A stretch of 10,328 nt of DNA from the NCBI GenBank assembly GCA_013698395.1, contig JACCUZ010000385.1, positions 1 to 10,328 of the forward strand, read 5' to 3'. Numbering within the stretch: the first letter of the stretch is position 1; every line of letters starts with the position of its first letter. Shown here piece after piece: positions 1 to 8,272 of this stretch. The position numbers were made by a program, and so were the translations under genes. Under the pieces are notes generated by a model. That model made no database searches. It had not been told where the DNA came from and was given only the letters and a program-made list of their open reading frames with translations. Source of the DNA: Sporichthyaceae bacterium (GTDB lineage: Bacteria > Actinomycetota > Actinomycetes > JACCUZ01).

Positions 1-579
1 CCCCAGGGCGGGGGAGATCTCCGCGGCGGCGAGCACCTCGGCAGGCACCTGGTCGGGGGCCGGGCCGACCCCGCGCAGGGCGGCGCAGCGGGCGGTCAGC
101 TCGGCGACCGCGGCGAGCTGGCGGGCCTCGACCCAGGCCTTGGCCCGCTCACACGCCCCGATGTAGTCCACCAGCCCGGCGTCGGTAAGGGTGGCCTCGC
201 AGAAGATGCCCAGCAGCACCACCAGCTCCGGGCCGGCCGGGGTGGTTCCCAACGGGTGCGGTCCCTGCCCGGGCAGGCGGGGCACCAGCGACCCCGGCAC
301 CAGCTCGGGCGGCACCAGCTCGGCCGGCCCCCCGGGCGGGCCAGCGCCGGTCAGCGGGCTCGTGTCGATCACATCGGTGGGCACCGGCCCGTCGAAGACC
401 CGCAGCTCCGGGCCCAGGTCCGGTTCGAACAACTCCGCCAGCAGCGCGTCGTCCGGGTCCGTCGCGCCCGAGTTGGCCGCGCCCAGGTCGACCGGGTGGG
501 CCGGACGCGGGCCACCCGGGTCGGCCGGACGCGGGCCACCCAGGTCGGCCGGAGGCGGGTCGCCCAGGTCGGTGGTCAT
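1..579 (-). CDS. DUF222 / 13E12-repeat family protein (probable HNH endonuclease), N-terminal part only
   Basis: This is a 193-codon 5' fragment that stays open to the window edge. It starts at ATG 579-577, with a strong Shine-Dalgarno (GGGAGGTGA, about 7 nt upstream). Residues 1-28 are a Pro/Gly/Asp-rich tail built from an eight-residue repeat (xLGGPRPA-like), followed by an acidic, low-complexity stretch to about residue 115. The segment reading LVDYIGACERAKAWVEARQL, then AAVAEL, at about residues 136-161 is the typical opening helix of DUF222. Family knowledge: DUF222 proteins (the mycobacterial 13E12 repeat family) usually end in an HNH nuclease domain, are often multicopy in actinobacteria and have no settled function. 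The HNH part would lie beyond position 1, so nuclease activity is inferred and not seen. The gene is divergent from glpD and has a perfect LexA box just upstream, which suggests DNA-damage induction. Family call is fairly sure; completeness of the gene is unknown. Confidence 0.85.
   Translation of the reverse strand, partial: MTTDLGDPPPADLGGPRPADPGGPRPAHPVDLGAANSGATDPDDALLAELFEPDLGPELRVFDGPVPTDVIDTSPLTGAGPPGGPAELVPPELVPGSLVPRLPGQGPHPLGTTPAGPELVVLLGIFCEATLTDAGLVDYIGACERAKAWVEARQLAAVAELTARCAALRGVGPAPDQVPAEVLAAAEISPALG
493..576. repeat. 24-bp tandem repeat inside the DUF222 N-terminus
   Basis: Three adjacent 24-bp units lie at 493-516, 517-540 and 541-564, with a partial fourth at 565-576. Units 1 and 2 differ at one base (g/c at the sixth position); unit 3 has a few more changes. 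Because 24 is a multiple of three, the array keeps frame and encodes repeated octapeptides rich in Gly, Pro and Arg at residues 2-29 of the minus-strand protein. It is probably a slippage-prone, disordered N-terminal tail. Confidence 0.85.
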
Positions 580-605
580 CCCCGGGTCACCTCCCGCCCG
601 CTGTA

Positions 606-621
606 TCGAACATGTGTTCGA
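606..621. promoter_or_regulatory. LexA (SOS) box, perfect TCGAAC-N4-GTTCGA
   Basis: The sequence TCGAACATGTGTTCGA has both six-base arms intact around a 4-nt core and matches the actinobacterial/mycobacterial LexA operator. It lies 27 bp upstream of the DUF222 start codon and abuts a candidate -10 hexamer for that gene, so LexA bound here would block its transcription. The glpD start is 114 bp away on the other side, with its own -10 far from the box, so glpD is probably not controlled by it. Some 13E12-family genes in Mycobacterium tuberculosis are known LexA targets, which fits. Confidence 0.85.
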
Positions 622-648
622 GTCTACCCGACGGGGCGGACACAACAG
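621..648 (-). promoter_or_regulatory. Candidate promoter of the DUF222 gene
   Basis: On the minus strand a TAGACT -10 hexamer (626-621) is preceded by CTGTTG (648-643) at a 16-bp spacer. Transcription would begin around position 614, inside the LexA box, leaving a short leader that contains the Shine-Dalgarno. The hexamers are only moderately close to consensus; the position next to the SOS box is the main support. Confidence 0.45.
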
Positions 649-723
649 GGCCCCGCCAAGAATCTGTGGACAGACTCGCACCGCGAGCCGGATGAGCTTC
701 CCAGACCCTTGCGCCCGCGCCGG

Positions 724-738
724 TACGCTCCTCCGGTG
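724..738 (+). promoter_or_regulatory. Leaderless promoter -10 (TACGCT) of glpD
   Basis: TACGCT at 724-729 fits the TANNNT -10 pattern and ends 6 nt before the GTG at 736, which would put the transcription start on the start codon. No Shine-Dalgarno precedes this GTG, as expected of a leaderless mRNA. No convincing -35 is visible. Confidence 0.5.
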
Positions 739-2457
739 GCCGGGCCCCTGGGATCCAGCAGCCAGCTCGGCCCCGCCCAGCGGCAGGCAGCGCTGGACCA
801 GGCAGACGTGCAGGAGCTCGACGTCGTCGTAATCGGCGGCGGCGTGGTCGGTGCCGGAGCGGCCTTGGACGCGGTGACCCGCGGTCTGAGTACGGCGCTG
901 TTCGAGGCACGCGACTGGGCGAGTGGCACGTCGAGCCGGTCCAGCAAGCTCATCCACGGCGGGCTGCGCTACCTCGAGATGCTCGACTTCGGTCTGGTTC
1001 GAGAGGCGCTGCACGAACGCAGTCTGATGACCCAGCGGCTCGCCCCCCACCTCGTGCGCCCCGTGAGCTTTCTCTACCCACTCAAGCACCGGGGCTGGGA
1101 GCGGCTCTACGCCGGCAGTGGCGTGGCGCTCTACGACGCCATGGGTGGACTGCAGTCAACCCGCGGTCTGCCGCGGGCACGGCACCTGTCTCGCTCGGGG
1201 GCTCTGCGCGCCTGCCCGTCCATGCGCAAGGACGCGCTCGTCGGCGCAATCCAGTACTACGACGCACAGGTCGACGACGCGCGGCACACGATGACGATCG
1301 TGCGCACGGCCGCCGCATACAGCGCGCTGTGCGCGTCTCGGGCCAGGGTCGTCGGCTTCCTGCGGGAGGGGGAGCGGGTCACCGGCGTACGCGTGCGCGA
1401 TCTCGAGTCCGGGCGCGAAATCGAGGTGCGCGCCCGCCAGGTCGTCAATGCCACCGGGGTCTGGACCGACGACACCCAAGCGCTGGTCGGGGAGCGTGGC
1501 CAGTTCCACGTCCGCGCCTCGAAGGGCATCCATCTGGTCGTCCCCCGGGACCGCATCCAGTCCTCGACCGGGCTCATCCTGCGTACCGAGACCAGCGTGC
1601 TCTTCGTCATCCCCTGGGGCAGGCACTGGATCATCGGCACCACCGACACCGACTGGGCTCTGGACAAGGCCCATCCCGCTGCGTCGAGCACGGACATCGA
1701 CTACCTGCTCTCCCGCGTCAACGAGGTCCTGCTGACGCCGCTGACGCGCGAGGACGTCGAAGGGGTGTACGCGGGGTTGCGGCCTCTGCTCTCCGGCGAG
1801 TCGGAGTCGACGTCGAAGCTCTCTCGTGAGCACACCGTCGCTCACCCCGTCCCGGGCCTTGTGGTCGTCGCAGGCGGGAAGTACACGACGTACCGCGTGA
1901 TGGCCAAGGACGCTATCGATGCTGTGGGCCACGGGCTAGACGGCAGGGTGCCTGCGTGCTGCACGGACCGCGTGCCGCTGGTCGGCGCCGAGGGATACGC
2001 AGCCCTGTGGAACTCACGCCACCGCATCGCGGTGCAGCACGGCCTGCACGTTGCACGGGTGGAGCACCTGCTTCACCGCTATGGCTCGCTCGTGCACGAG
2101 ATCCTCGCCCTGGTCGACAGCGATGCCACCCTGCGCGCGCCGCTGCCCGGGGCCGACGACTACCTGCGCGCGGAGGCGGTCTACGCAGCCTCGCACGAGG
2201 GCGCCCGCCACCTCGACGATGTCCTGACCCGGCGGACCCGCATCTCCATCGAGACCTTCGACCGGGGGCTGGCGGCGGCTCCGGTCGTCGCCGAGCTCGT
2301 CGCGCCGGTCCTGGGCTGGAGCCCGGACCAGGTGGCCCGTGAGGTGCAGCACTACCAGGCGCGGGTGGAGGCCGAGCGGCTGTCGCAGGAGCAGCCGGAC
2401 GACCAGACGGCGGACTCGGCGCGGATGGGGGCGCCGGAGATCGTGCCGCTGGCCTGA
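736..2457 (+). CDS. glpD: Glycerol-3-phosphate dehydrogenase, FAD-dependent
   Basis: The 573-residue protein oxidises sn-glycerol-3-phosphate to dihydroxyacetone phosphate at the membrane, passing electrons to quinone via FAD. The Rossmann FAD-binding loop VVIGGGVVGAG is at residues 31-41. It is followed by the family hallmark SGTSSRSSKLIHGGLRYLE at about 63-81. A second FAD-contact region (VNATGVWTDD) and the GGKYTTYR segment mark the later FAD-binding and DAO C-terminal regions. Length matches actinobacterial GlpD2-like enzymes of about 570-585 residues. The reading frame is open much further upstream (to 256), but family similarity begins only around LGPAQR, so GTG 736 was chosen; a TANNNT hexamer 6 nt before it supports this. 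No glpF or glpK is adjacent, so it is not part of a classic glycerol operon here. A 35-bp gap separates it from the next gene. Confidence 0.93.
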   Translation: MAGPLGSSSQLGPAQRQAALDQADVQELDVVVIGGGVVGAGAALDAVTRGLSTALFEARDWASGTSSRSSKLIHGGLRYLEMLDFGLVREALHERSLMTQRLAPHLVRPVSFLYPLKHRGWERLYAGSGVALYDAMGGLQSTRGLPRARHLSRSGALRACPSMRKDALVGAIQYYDAQVDDARHTMTIVRTAAAYSALCASRARVVGFLREGERVTGVRVRDLESGREIEVRARQVVNATGVWTDDTQALVGERGQFHVRASKGIHLVVPRDRIQSSTGLILRTETSVLFVIPWGRHWIIGTTDTDWALDKAHPAASSTDIDYLLSRVNEVLLTPLTREDVEGVYAGLRPLLSGESESTSKLSREHTVAHPVPGLVVVAGGKYTTYRVMAKDAIDAVGHGLDGRVPACCTDRVPLVGAEGYAALWNSRHRIAVQHGLHVARVEHLLHRYGSLVHEILALVDSDATLRAPLPGADDYLRAEAVYAASHEGARHLDDVLTRRTRISIETFDRGLAAAPVVAELVAPVLGWSPDQVAREVQHYQARVEAERLSQEQPDDQTADSARMGAPEIVPLA

Positions 2458-2480
2458 GCCCAAGCATGCGACGGCGCCGG

Positions 2481-2495
2481 TAATCTCCCTGGGTG
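2481..2495 (+). promoter_or_regulatory. Leaderless promoter -10 (TAATCT) of the SDR gene
   Basis: TAATCT at 2481-2486 is a good TANNNT -10 and ends exactly 6 nt before the GTG at 2493. The spacing is the same as at glpD, and no Shine-Dalgarno is present. It implies the SDR gene can be transcribed independently of glpD even though only 35 bp separates them. Confidence 0.55.
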
Positions 2496-3434
2496 CTCTA
2501 TCCGACTCGGGGCTGGAGCGCGCACGATCTGCCAGACCTCTCCGGTCGGCATGTGATCGTCACTGGGGCAACCTCTGGTATCGGGCTCGAGACAGCCGTG
2601 GCCTTGGCGGGTGCGGGGGCGTCGGTGATGGTGACCGCTCGCGACCCTGCGCGCGGCAATGCCGCACGTACGCGGGTACGGCGGGCGGCACCCCGCGCAG
2701 AAGTCGAGGTGGGTGCCCTCGACCTCGCGGACCTGTCGTCCGTGCGATCGTTCGCGGCCGAGCATCGTGACCGCCCGCTCGACGTACTCATCAACAACGC
2801 CGGCGTCATGGCGGTTCCGCCTCGACGGACGGCCGACGGGTTCGAGCTACAGATGGGCACGAACCACCTGGGGCACTTTGCGCTCACCGGCCTGCTTCTT
2901 CCTGCGCTGCTGCGCGCAAAGGCGCCGCGCGTCGTGACGGTGAGCAGTGTGATGCACTGGTGGGGCTCGCTGAACTTCGCGGACCTGATGACCGAACGTC
3001 GCTATGACCCCTGGGTGGCCTACGCCCGGTCCAAGCTGGCGAACCTGCTGTTCGCGCGGGAGCTCGGCCGGCGGGCCGCGGCCGCGGCCACCAACCTGGC
3101 GAGCGTCGCCGCGCACCCCGGGGTCTCGCGAACGAACCTGTTTCAGGTAGGGCCGCAGATGGCGGGCCGTCGCGCCACCGGAGTGGTGATGCGCGTCGGG
3201 ACCGCTCTCCTGGCGCAGAGTGCGCGTGCTGGGGCGTTGCCATTGCTGCGGGCGGCCGTCGACCCGGAGTTGAGCAGCGGCGACTACCTCGGCCCCCGGG
3301 GACTGGGCGAGTGGCGCGGTCGCCCCGCCGCCGCGCGGAGGAGCGCCAACTCGCGGGATGACACTGCAGCCCGGCTGCTGTGGGACGCCTCCGAGCAGCT
3401 GACGGGCGTGGAGTACCGCTTCGCGTGCCGCTAG
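2493..3434 (+). CDS. Short-chain dehydrogenase/reductase, retinol dehydrogenase-like
   Basis: This 313-residue classical SDR is a cytosolic NAD(P)-dependent oxidoreductase of unknown substrate. The cofactor-binding loop TGATSGIG is at residues 24-31, DL at 77-78, NNAG at 101-104 and the structural Asn at 124. The catalytic set is complete: Ser151/152, Tyr177 and Lys181 (YARSK). Arg50 after the second strand (TARD) hints at NADP(H) preference, which is inference. The opening WSAHDLPDLSGR and the ending LWDASEQLTGVEY are typical of the actinobacterial group usually annotated as retinol-dehydrogenase or protochlorophyllide-reductase-like. Those names do not establish a substrate. The GTG start keeps the family N-terminus and has a -10 hexamer 6 nt upstream. 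Same strand as glpD and guaA but probably its own transcript, ended by the hairpin that follows. Confidence 0.9.
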   Translation: MLYPTRGWSAHDLPDLSGRHVIVTGATSGIGLETAVALAGAGASVMVTARDPARGNAARTRVRRAAPRAEVEVGALDLADLSSVRSFAAEHRDRPLDVLINNAGVMAVPPRRTADGFELQMGTNHLGHFALTGLLLPALLRAKAPRVVTVSSVMHWWGSLNFADLMTERRYDPWVAYARSKLANLLFARELGRRAAAAATNLASVAAHPGVSRTNLFQVGPQMAGRRATGVVMRVGTALLAQSARAGALPLLRAAVDPELSSGDYLGPRGLGEWRGRPAAARRSANSRDDTAARLLWDASEQLTGVEYRFACR

Positions 3435-3436
3435 GG

Positions 3437-3475
3437 TGCGGGGCCGGCTCCCCTGCTCCGATCACCGGCCCCGCA
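3437..3475 (+). terminator. Strong hairpin terminator after the SDR gene
   Basis: An exact 11-bp inverted repeat (TGCGGGGCCGG at 3437-3447, CCGGCCCCGCA at 3465-3475) encloses a 17-nt loop and starts 2 nt after the SDR stop codon. It is followed by a pyrimidine-rich tract (TCCTTCCTT) and not by a clean T run, as is common in actinobacteria. A second small hairpin (CGGCCC-GT-GGGCCG, 3485-3498) follows at once. Both precede guaA, whose promoter lies downstream. Confidence 0.65.
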
Positions 3476-3577
3476 TCCTTCCTTCGGCCCGTGGGCCGGT
3501 ACGGATGGGTCCGGCGCCAGAATTCGCCGCAACTTATCGCGGAGCGGCGGAGACAATCGGGGTGCGACGCTCCGTCC

Positions 3578-3593
3578 TAGGATCGGCCGGGTG
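3578..3593 (+). promoter_or_regulatory. Leaderless promoter -10 (TAGGAT) of guaA
   Basis: TAGGAT at 3578-3583 fits TANNNT and ends 7 nt before the GTG at 3591; there is no Shine-Dalgarno. No clear -35 is visible. The rest of the 156-bp gap (3435-3590) contains the terminator hairpins and no recognised purine riboswitch. Confidence 0.5.
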
Positions 3594-5180
3594 AGCGCCG
3601 ACCGGTCCGACACCGATCGATCAGACACTGTCCTCGTCGTCGACTTCGGCGCGCAGTACGCACAGCTGATCGCCCGTCGCGTGCGTGAGGCACGCGTTTA
3701 CAGCGAGGTCGTGCCGCACACGATGCCGGTGGAGCAGATGTTGGCGCGCAGGCCCGCGGCGATCATCCTGTCCGGCGGGCCAGCATCGGTCTACGCGGAC
3801 GACGCGCCGGCCGTGGACCCGGCCATGTTCACGGCGGGTGTGCCCGCGTTCGGCATCTGCTACGGCTTCCAGGCGATGTCTTTGGCGCTCGGGGGCACCG
3901 TCGCACGCACGGGCAGCGCGGAGTTCGGACGTACCACGCTGGAGGTTCTCGGCGCGGACGCGACGCTCTTCCACGGGTTGCCGCGCGAACAGGCCGTGTG
4001 GATGTCGCACAACGACGCGGTTGCCGAAGCCCCGCCGGGGTTCGCGGTCGTCGCTCGTACGGTAGCCACTCCGGTCGCCGCCTTCGAGGACCCGACCCGC
4101 CGACTGGCCGGTGTCCAGTTCCACCCCGAGGTGCTGCACACCGAGCACGGGCAGGCCGTCCTGGAGCACTTCCTGTACGAGATTGCCGGGCTTGCGCCCA
4201 CCTGGACGATGACCAACATCATCGACGAGCAGGTCGCGGCGGTTCGCGCCCAGGTGGGGGACAAGCGCGTCATCTGCGGACTCTCCGGGGGGGTCGACTC
4301 GGCGGTCGCGGCCGCTCTGGTGCACAAAGCAGTCGGCGACCAGCTCACGTGCGTGTTCGTCGACCACGGGCTGTTGCGCAAGGGCGAGGCCGAGCAGGTG
4401 GAGCGCGACTTCGTGGCGGCGACGGGCGTCCGGCTGAAGGTCGTCGACGCCGCGAAGCGCTTCCTCGACGCGCTCGCCGGCATCACGGACCCGGAGCAGA
4501 AGCGCAAGGTGATCGGCCGGGAGTTCATCCGGGTCTTCGAGGAGGCCGCGCGGGAGGTGGTGGTCGAGGCGGGGACCCGCGGCGAGTCCGTCGACTTCCT
4601 GGTCCAAGGGACCTTGTATCCCGACGTGGTCGAGTCCGGGGGTGGCACCGGTGCCGCGAACATCAAGAGCCATCACAACGTGGGTGGTCTGCCCGAGGAC
4701 CTCCAGTTCTCGTTGGTCGAGCCGCTGCGGACGCTGTTCAAGGACGAGGTACGCCGGGTGGGGCTCGAGCTCGGTCTGCCCGACGCCATCGTGTGGCGCC
4801 AGCCGTTCCCCGGCCCTGGCCTCGGCATCCGGGTCATCGGCGAGGTGACCCAGGAGCGCCTGGACGTGCTCCGGGAGGCCGATGCGATCGCCCGCGAGGA
4901 GCTGTCCGCTGCCGGCCTCGACCGAGAGGTCTGGCAGTGCCCGGTCGTGCTGCTCGCCGACGTACGCTCTGTGGGCGTGCAGGGCGACGGCCGGACGTAT
5001 GGTCACCCGCTCGTGCTACGGCCGGTGTCTTCTCAGGACGCGATGACCGCGGACTGGACCCGGGTGCCCTATGAGGTCCTGGCGCGGATCTCCACGCGCA
5101 TTACCAACGAGGTACGTGAGATCAACCGGGTGACCCTGGACGTGACCTCCAAGCCGCCCGGCACCATCGAGTGGGAGTAG
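3591..5180 (+). CDS. guaA: GMP synthase (glutamine-hydrolysing)
   Basis: The 529-residue enzyme converts XMP to GMP using ATP and glutamine, the last step of guanine nucleotide synthesis. The N-terminal class I glutamine amidotransferase domain (about 14-195) begins [18 protein letters not shown] and carries the complete triad: Cys90 (GICYG), His178 and Glu180 (QFHPE). The ATP-pyrophosphatase domain follows, with the P-loop SGGVDS at 232-237 and the [10 protein letters not shown] segment. The XMP-binding/dimerisation C-terminus includes [21 protein letters not shown] and the terminal [11 protein letters not shown]. Length and motifs match bacterial GuaA and no key residue is missing. GTG 3591 leaves a short 13-residue lead before the first strand. 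It is flanked upstream by a terminator and downstream by a 62-bp gap to the kinase. GTP is the substrate of the diguanylate cyclase further downstream; the adjacency may be chance. Confidence 0.97.
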   Translation: MSADRSDTDRSDTVLVVDFGAQYAQLIARRVREARVYSEVVPHTMPVEQMLARRPAAIILSGGPASVYADDAPAVDPAMFTAGVPAFGICYGFQAMSLALGGTVARTGSAEFGRTTLEVLGADATLFHGLPREQAVWMSHNDAVAEAPPGFAVVARTVATPVAAFEDPTRRLAGVQFHPEVLHTEHGQAVLEHFLYEIAGLAPTWTMTNIIDEQVAAVRAQVGDKRVICGLSGGVDSAVAAALVHKAVGDQLTCVFVDHGLLRKGEAEQVERDFVAATGVRLKVVDAAKRFLDALAGITDPEQKRKVIGREFIRVFEEAAREVVVEAGTRGESVDFLVQGTLYPDVVESGGGTGAANIKSHHNVGGLPEDLQFSLVEPLRTLFKDEVRRVGLELGLPDAIVWRQPFPGPGLGIRVIGEVTQERLDVLREADAIAREELSAAGLDREVWQCPVVLLADVRSVGVQGDGRTYGHPLVLRPVSSQDAMTADWTRVPYEVLARISTRITNEVREINRVTLDVTSKPPGTIEWE

Positions 5181-5242
5181 GCGGTCCCAGCCAACAGACG
5201 CGGAGCCTCAACTAGCCCGGTGAGCCTGCCGACACAGCAGGT

Positions 5243-8200
5243 ATGAGGCAGCCGAACAACACTGAGGACGGCTCGTCGGCAGCGGTGACGGGGCCTAGAC
5301 AGCGGTGGACCACCCGGCACCGGCTTGTCCTCATGCTCACGGCGGTGCTGCTGTTCACTGCGTTGGTCGCCGGGGTCATCTCCCTGCAGCCGCGGTCCCT
5401 CCTTGCCCAGTCGGTCGGCGACGGCGCCATCACGCTGGCCGTCCTTCTAGCGCTGGTCGGCTGTCTACGCGCCTGGCGTCGAGGCGGTCCGGCCGCTCGG
5501 GCCTGGGCAGCGATGAGTGTCGCCATGGGGGTGTACTTCACAGCCCAGCTGCTCTACGCCTGGTACGGCTGGACGCGGGACCAGAACTATCCATTCCCAT
5601 CCCTGGCTGATGTTGGGTTCCTTGGTTATTCAGTGCCCTTGGTCGTCGGCTTGGTGCTGTTCCCGCGCGTCGCCGAAAGCCAGGTCGCCAGAGTGCGGAT
5701 CATGCTCGACGGTCTGGTCATCGCCACGTCTGTCCTGTTCATCAGTTGGGTGACCGTGCTCGGCCCGCTCGTCGCGCTCGGCGGGGAAGGCCTGGCACGC
5801 TGGGTGTTTCTCGGCTACCCGATCGTCGACGTCATCGTTGCCTCTCTTGTGCTGGCCCTTGCCATGCGTGTCCCGGCGGGCGCACGGTCGATCTGGTCAC
5901 TGATCGGCGCTGGCTTGGTCGTCCTGCCGTTCACCGACAGCGTCTACGTCTCGCTCCTGGTCGCGGGCGAGACCCAACTGACCGGCACTTGGCTGGCCTG
6001 CGGCTGGGTCCTCGCCTTCCTGCTCATTGCCGCCGCGAGCCAGATCCCTATCACCGATCCGCCCGGTGACCGCGTGCGGCACTTCAGCGTGGTGCAGGAG
6101 CTGCTGCCCTACTTCCCGATCGTCGCGGCGATCGTGATCGCCAGCGTCCGCCGGTTCGACGCCTCCGACAGCTTCCTGACGACGAGCGGCGTCCTCGCGA
6201 TAACTGTGTTCGCCATTCGCCAGGTGGTCATAGCAGTCGAGAAGGTTCGGCTGGCCAACGGACTTGAGGAGACGGTCGAGCGGCGAACCGCGGACCTGAC
6301 CATCGCCCGGACCGGGGCGCTGGAGTCGTCACGAGCCAAGTCCGAGTTCCTGGCCACCATGAGCCATGAGATCCGTACGCCGATGAATGGCGTGATCGGC
6401 CTCACCGGCCTGCTGCTGGAGACGCCCCTGAACGCCGAGCAGCGCCGGTACGCCACCGGCGTGCGCGGTGCGGGCGAGGCCCTGCTCACCATCATCGACG
6501 ACATCCTGGACTTCTCGAAGCTCGAGGCCGGCAAGGTCGAGCTCGAGCAGGTTGACTTCGACCCCCGCGAGCTGGTCGAGGAGGTCGGCGTGCTGCTGGC
6601 CCGCAGCGCAACCCATCAGGGCATCGAGCTGATAGCGACGTGTGAGCCGGACGTCCCGCTGGTACTTCGCGGGGACCCCGGTCGCCTGCGGCAGACGTTG
6701 ATCAACCTGGCTGGCAACGCTCTCAAGTTCACTCAGGAGGGTGAGGTAGTCATCCGCGCGAGCGTCGCGCGCAGGCAGGACGAGCGCATCGTTGTGCATT
6801 TCGACGTCAGGGACACCGGGATCGGCATCGACGCCGGTCGGCAGGTAGCAATGTTCGAGCCGTTCTCCCAGGCGGATGCGTCGACGACGCGTCGCTACGG
6901 CGGCACCGGGCTGGGCCTGGCCATCTGCCGCCGCCTTGTCGAAGCCATGGGTGGCCAGATCGGGGTGGTCAGTGAGGTGGGGGTAGGCAGCACCTTCTGG
7001 TTCGAGGTGACCCTCATCGCCGGGACCGGAAAGCCCGCCGCCCCGCGCGCCCCCTTGGAAACTTTGGCCGGCCTGCGCGTCCTGGTCGTCGATGACAACG
7101 CCACCAACCGGTTGATCCTCGCCAAGCAGTTGTCGGCCTGGGGCATGCGCCCGGACGCGGTCGCCGACGCCCGCTCCGCGCTGCAGTCCTTGCGAGCGGC
7201 GGCGCGGCAGGGTGCGCCGTACCGGATCGCGGTCCTGGACATGTGCATGCCAGCCATGAGCGGCCTGGACCTGGCTGCCGCCATGACCGCAGAACCCGCC
7301 CTCAACCCGACCTCACGGATAATCCTCACCTCCGGTGGCCCGCTGGACCGATCCCTGGCGCTGCAGGCGGGCATTCACAGCAATCTCAGCAAGCCGGTCC
7401 GCTCCTCCGCCCTGCACGACGCCCTCATGAACCTCGTCGCCGAGGACAACCTGGGCCGGCAGGACCGGCAGGAACAACAGGAAGATCCCTCGTCGGAGCG
7501 GGCTGATGAGCCGGCGGCGCTCGGTTCGGTGCTGGTCGTCGAGGACAACGAGGTCAACCAGCTGGTGGCCGAAGGGGTGCTGCGCCAGATCGGGTACGTG
7601 GTCGATGTGGCGTCCGACGGCCGGCAGGCCTTGGCGGCGCTGGACTCCCGGCCGTACGACGCGGTCCTGATGGACTGTCACATGCCGGAGATGGATGGTT
7701 TCGAAGCCACCGCCGAGCTGCGCCGGAGGGAGGGCACCGGTCGGCGGACACCGGTGATCGCCATGACGGCCGGAGTGATGGTCGAGGAGCGTCAGCGGTG
7801 CCTGGCAGCGGGCATGGACGACTTTGTCGCGAAGCCGGTGGACATCGAGCTGTTGGAGCAGACGTTGCGCCGCTGGATCGGTGACCGCGACGGCTCGGCC
7901 GCCCCTGCGGTCGTCGACAGTGCCGTGGATCAGGACCGGCTGGCCGTGCTGCGAGGAATCGGACCGGGGGACGGCTGGGGCCTGCTTCCTGCGGTGGTTG
8001 GCGCTTTCCTCGACGCCGTTCCCGAGCACCTGAGTGTGCTCCGCGCCGGTGCCAGCAACGGCGATGCCGCAGGAGTGCAGCAGGCGGCCCACCGGTTGCG
8101 CGGCGCCGCGTCGAACGTGGGGGCCACCCAGGTGGCCGAGGTCTGCAGGGAGCTCGAGCTCGCCGCCAGACAAGGCGGTCCTCTCGCAGTAGAAAACTCG

Positions 8201-8272
8201 CTCGACCGGCTAGAGGACCAGTTGGAGCGCGCGGGCGCTGTCCTGGCGCGCGCCATGCCGGAGCGGGCATGA
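5243..8272 (+). CDS. Membrane hybrid histidine kinase with two receiver domains and an HPt domain
   Basis: The 1009-residue sensor runs a complete internal phosphorelay. After a short Arg-rich cytoplasmic N-terminus, about ten hydrophobic segments (residues 28-332) form a membrane sensor with motifs FPSLADVGF (118-126), GYP (191-193) and DSVY (232-235). A signalling helix (333-365) leads to HisKA with His375 in SHEIRTP. The HATPase domain has an N-box around Asn488-Asn492, G1 DTGIG (524-528) and G2 GGTGLGLA (553-560). REC1 (611-730) has Asp617/618, phosphoacceptor Asp666 and Lys717. A Gln/Glu/Arg-rich linker leads to REC2 (762-880) with Asp768, Asp811, Thr842 and Lys864. The C-terminal HPt has His950 in AAHRLRG. 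All phosphotransfer residues are present. ATG 5243 is the first start after an in-frame stop at 5213; its Shine-Dalgarno is poor. The stop overlaps the next gene by 4 nt. The architecture resembles BarA-type kinases, but the sensor is different and the signal is unknown. Confidence 0.92.
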   Translation: MRQPNNTEDGSSAAVTGPRQRWTTRHRLVLMLTAVLLFTALVAGVISLQPRSLLAQSVGDGAITLAVLLALVGCLRAWRRGGPAARAWAAMSVAMGVYFTAQLLYAWYGWTRDQNYPFPSLADVGFLGYSVPLVVGLVLFPRVAESQVARVRIMLDGLVIATSVLFISWVTVLGPLVALGGEGLARWVFLGYPIVDVIVASLVLALAMRVPAGARSIWSLIGAGLVVLPFTDSVYVSLLVAGETQLTGTWLACGWVLAFLLIAAASQIPITDPPGDRVRHFSVVQELLPYFPIVAAIVIASVRRFDASDSFLTTSGVLAITVFAIRQVVIAVEKVRLANGLEETVERRTADLTIARTGALESSRAKSEFLATMSHEIRTPMNGVIGLTGLLLETPLNAEQRRYATGVRGAGEALLTIIDDILDFSKLEAGKVELEQVDFDPRELVEEVGVLLARSATHQGIELIATCEPDVPLVLRGDPGRLRQTLINLAGNALKFTQEGEVVIRASVARRQDERIVVHFDVRDTGIGIDAGRQVAMFEPFSQADASTTRRYGGTGLGLAICRRLVEAMGGQIGVVSEVGVGSTFWFEVTLIAGTGKPAAPRAPLETLAGLRVLVVDDNATNRLILAKQLSAWGMRPDAVADARSALQSLRAAARQGAPYRIAVLDMCMPAMSGLDLAAAMTAEPALNPTSRIILTSGGPLDRSLALQAGIHSNLSKPVRSSALHDALMNLVAEDNLGRQDRQEQQEDPSSERADEPAALGSVLVVEDNEVNQLVAEGVLRQIGYVVDVASDGRQALAALDSRPYDAVLMDCHMPEMDGFEATAELRRREGTGRRTPVIAMTAGVMVEERQRCLAAGMDDFVAKPVDIELLEQTLRRWIGDRDGSAAPAVVDSAVDQDRLAVLRGIGPGDGWGLLPAVVGAFLDAVPEHLSVLRAGASNGDAAGVQQAAHRLRGAASNVGATQVAEVCRELELAARQGGPLAVENSLDRLEDQLERAGAVLARAMPERA

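Noticed and set aside
256..735. In-frame upstream extension of glpD (160 extra codons)
   Set aside because: It overlaps the opposite-strand DUF222 gene and its promoter, is Arg/Gly-rich shadow sequence, and GlpD proteins start near the LGPAQR segment.
191..832. Plus-strand open frame across the DUF222 gene and glpD start
   Set aside because: Ser/Gly/Pro-rich shadow of the minus-strand gene; its end overlaps real glpD coding sequence in another frame.
1156..1932. Minus-strand open frame opposite glpD
   Set aside because: Composition is low-complexity and no motif is seen; glpD on the plus strand is unambiguous.
3435..3590. Possible purine or guanidine-type riboswitch upstream of guaA
   Set aside because: Only simple hairpins that fit termination are seen; no conserved aptamer core is recognisable and guaA appears leaderless.
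3621..5006. Long open frame (461 codons) on the minus strand opposite guaA
   Set aside because: It mirrors the guaA codons, as is usual in GC-rich genes, has no recognisable domain, and guaA on the other strand is certain.
5181..5242. Promoter or terminator between guaA and the kinase gene
   Set aside because: No stable inverted repeat, TANNNT hexamer at suitable spacing, or good Shine-Dalgarno could be found in these 62 bp; read-through from guaA is possible.
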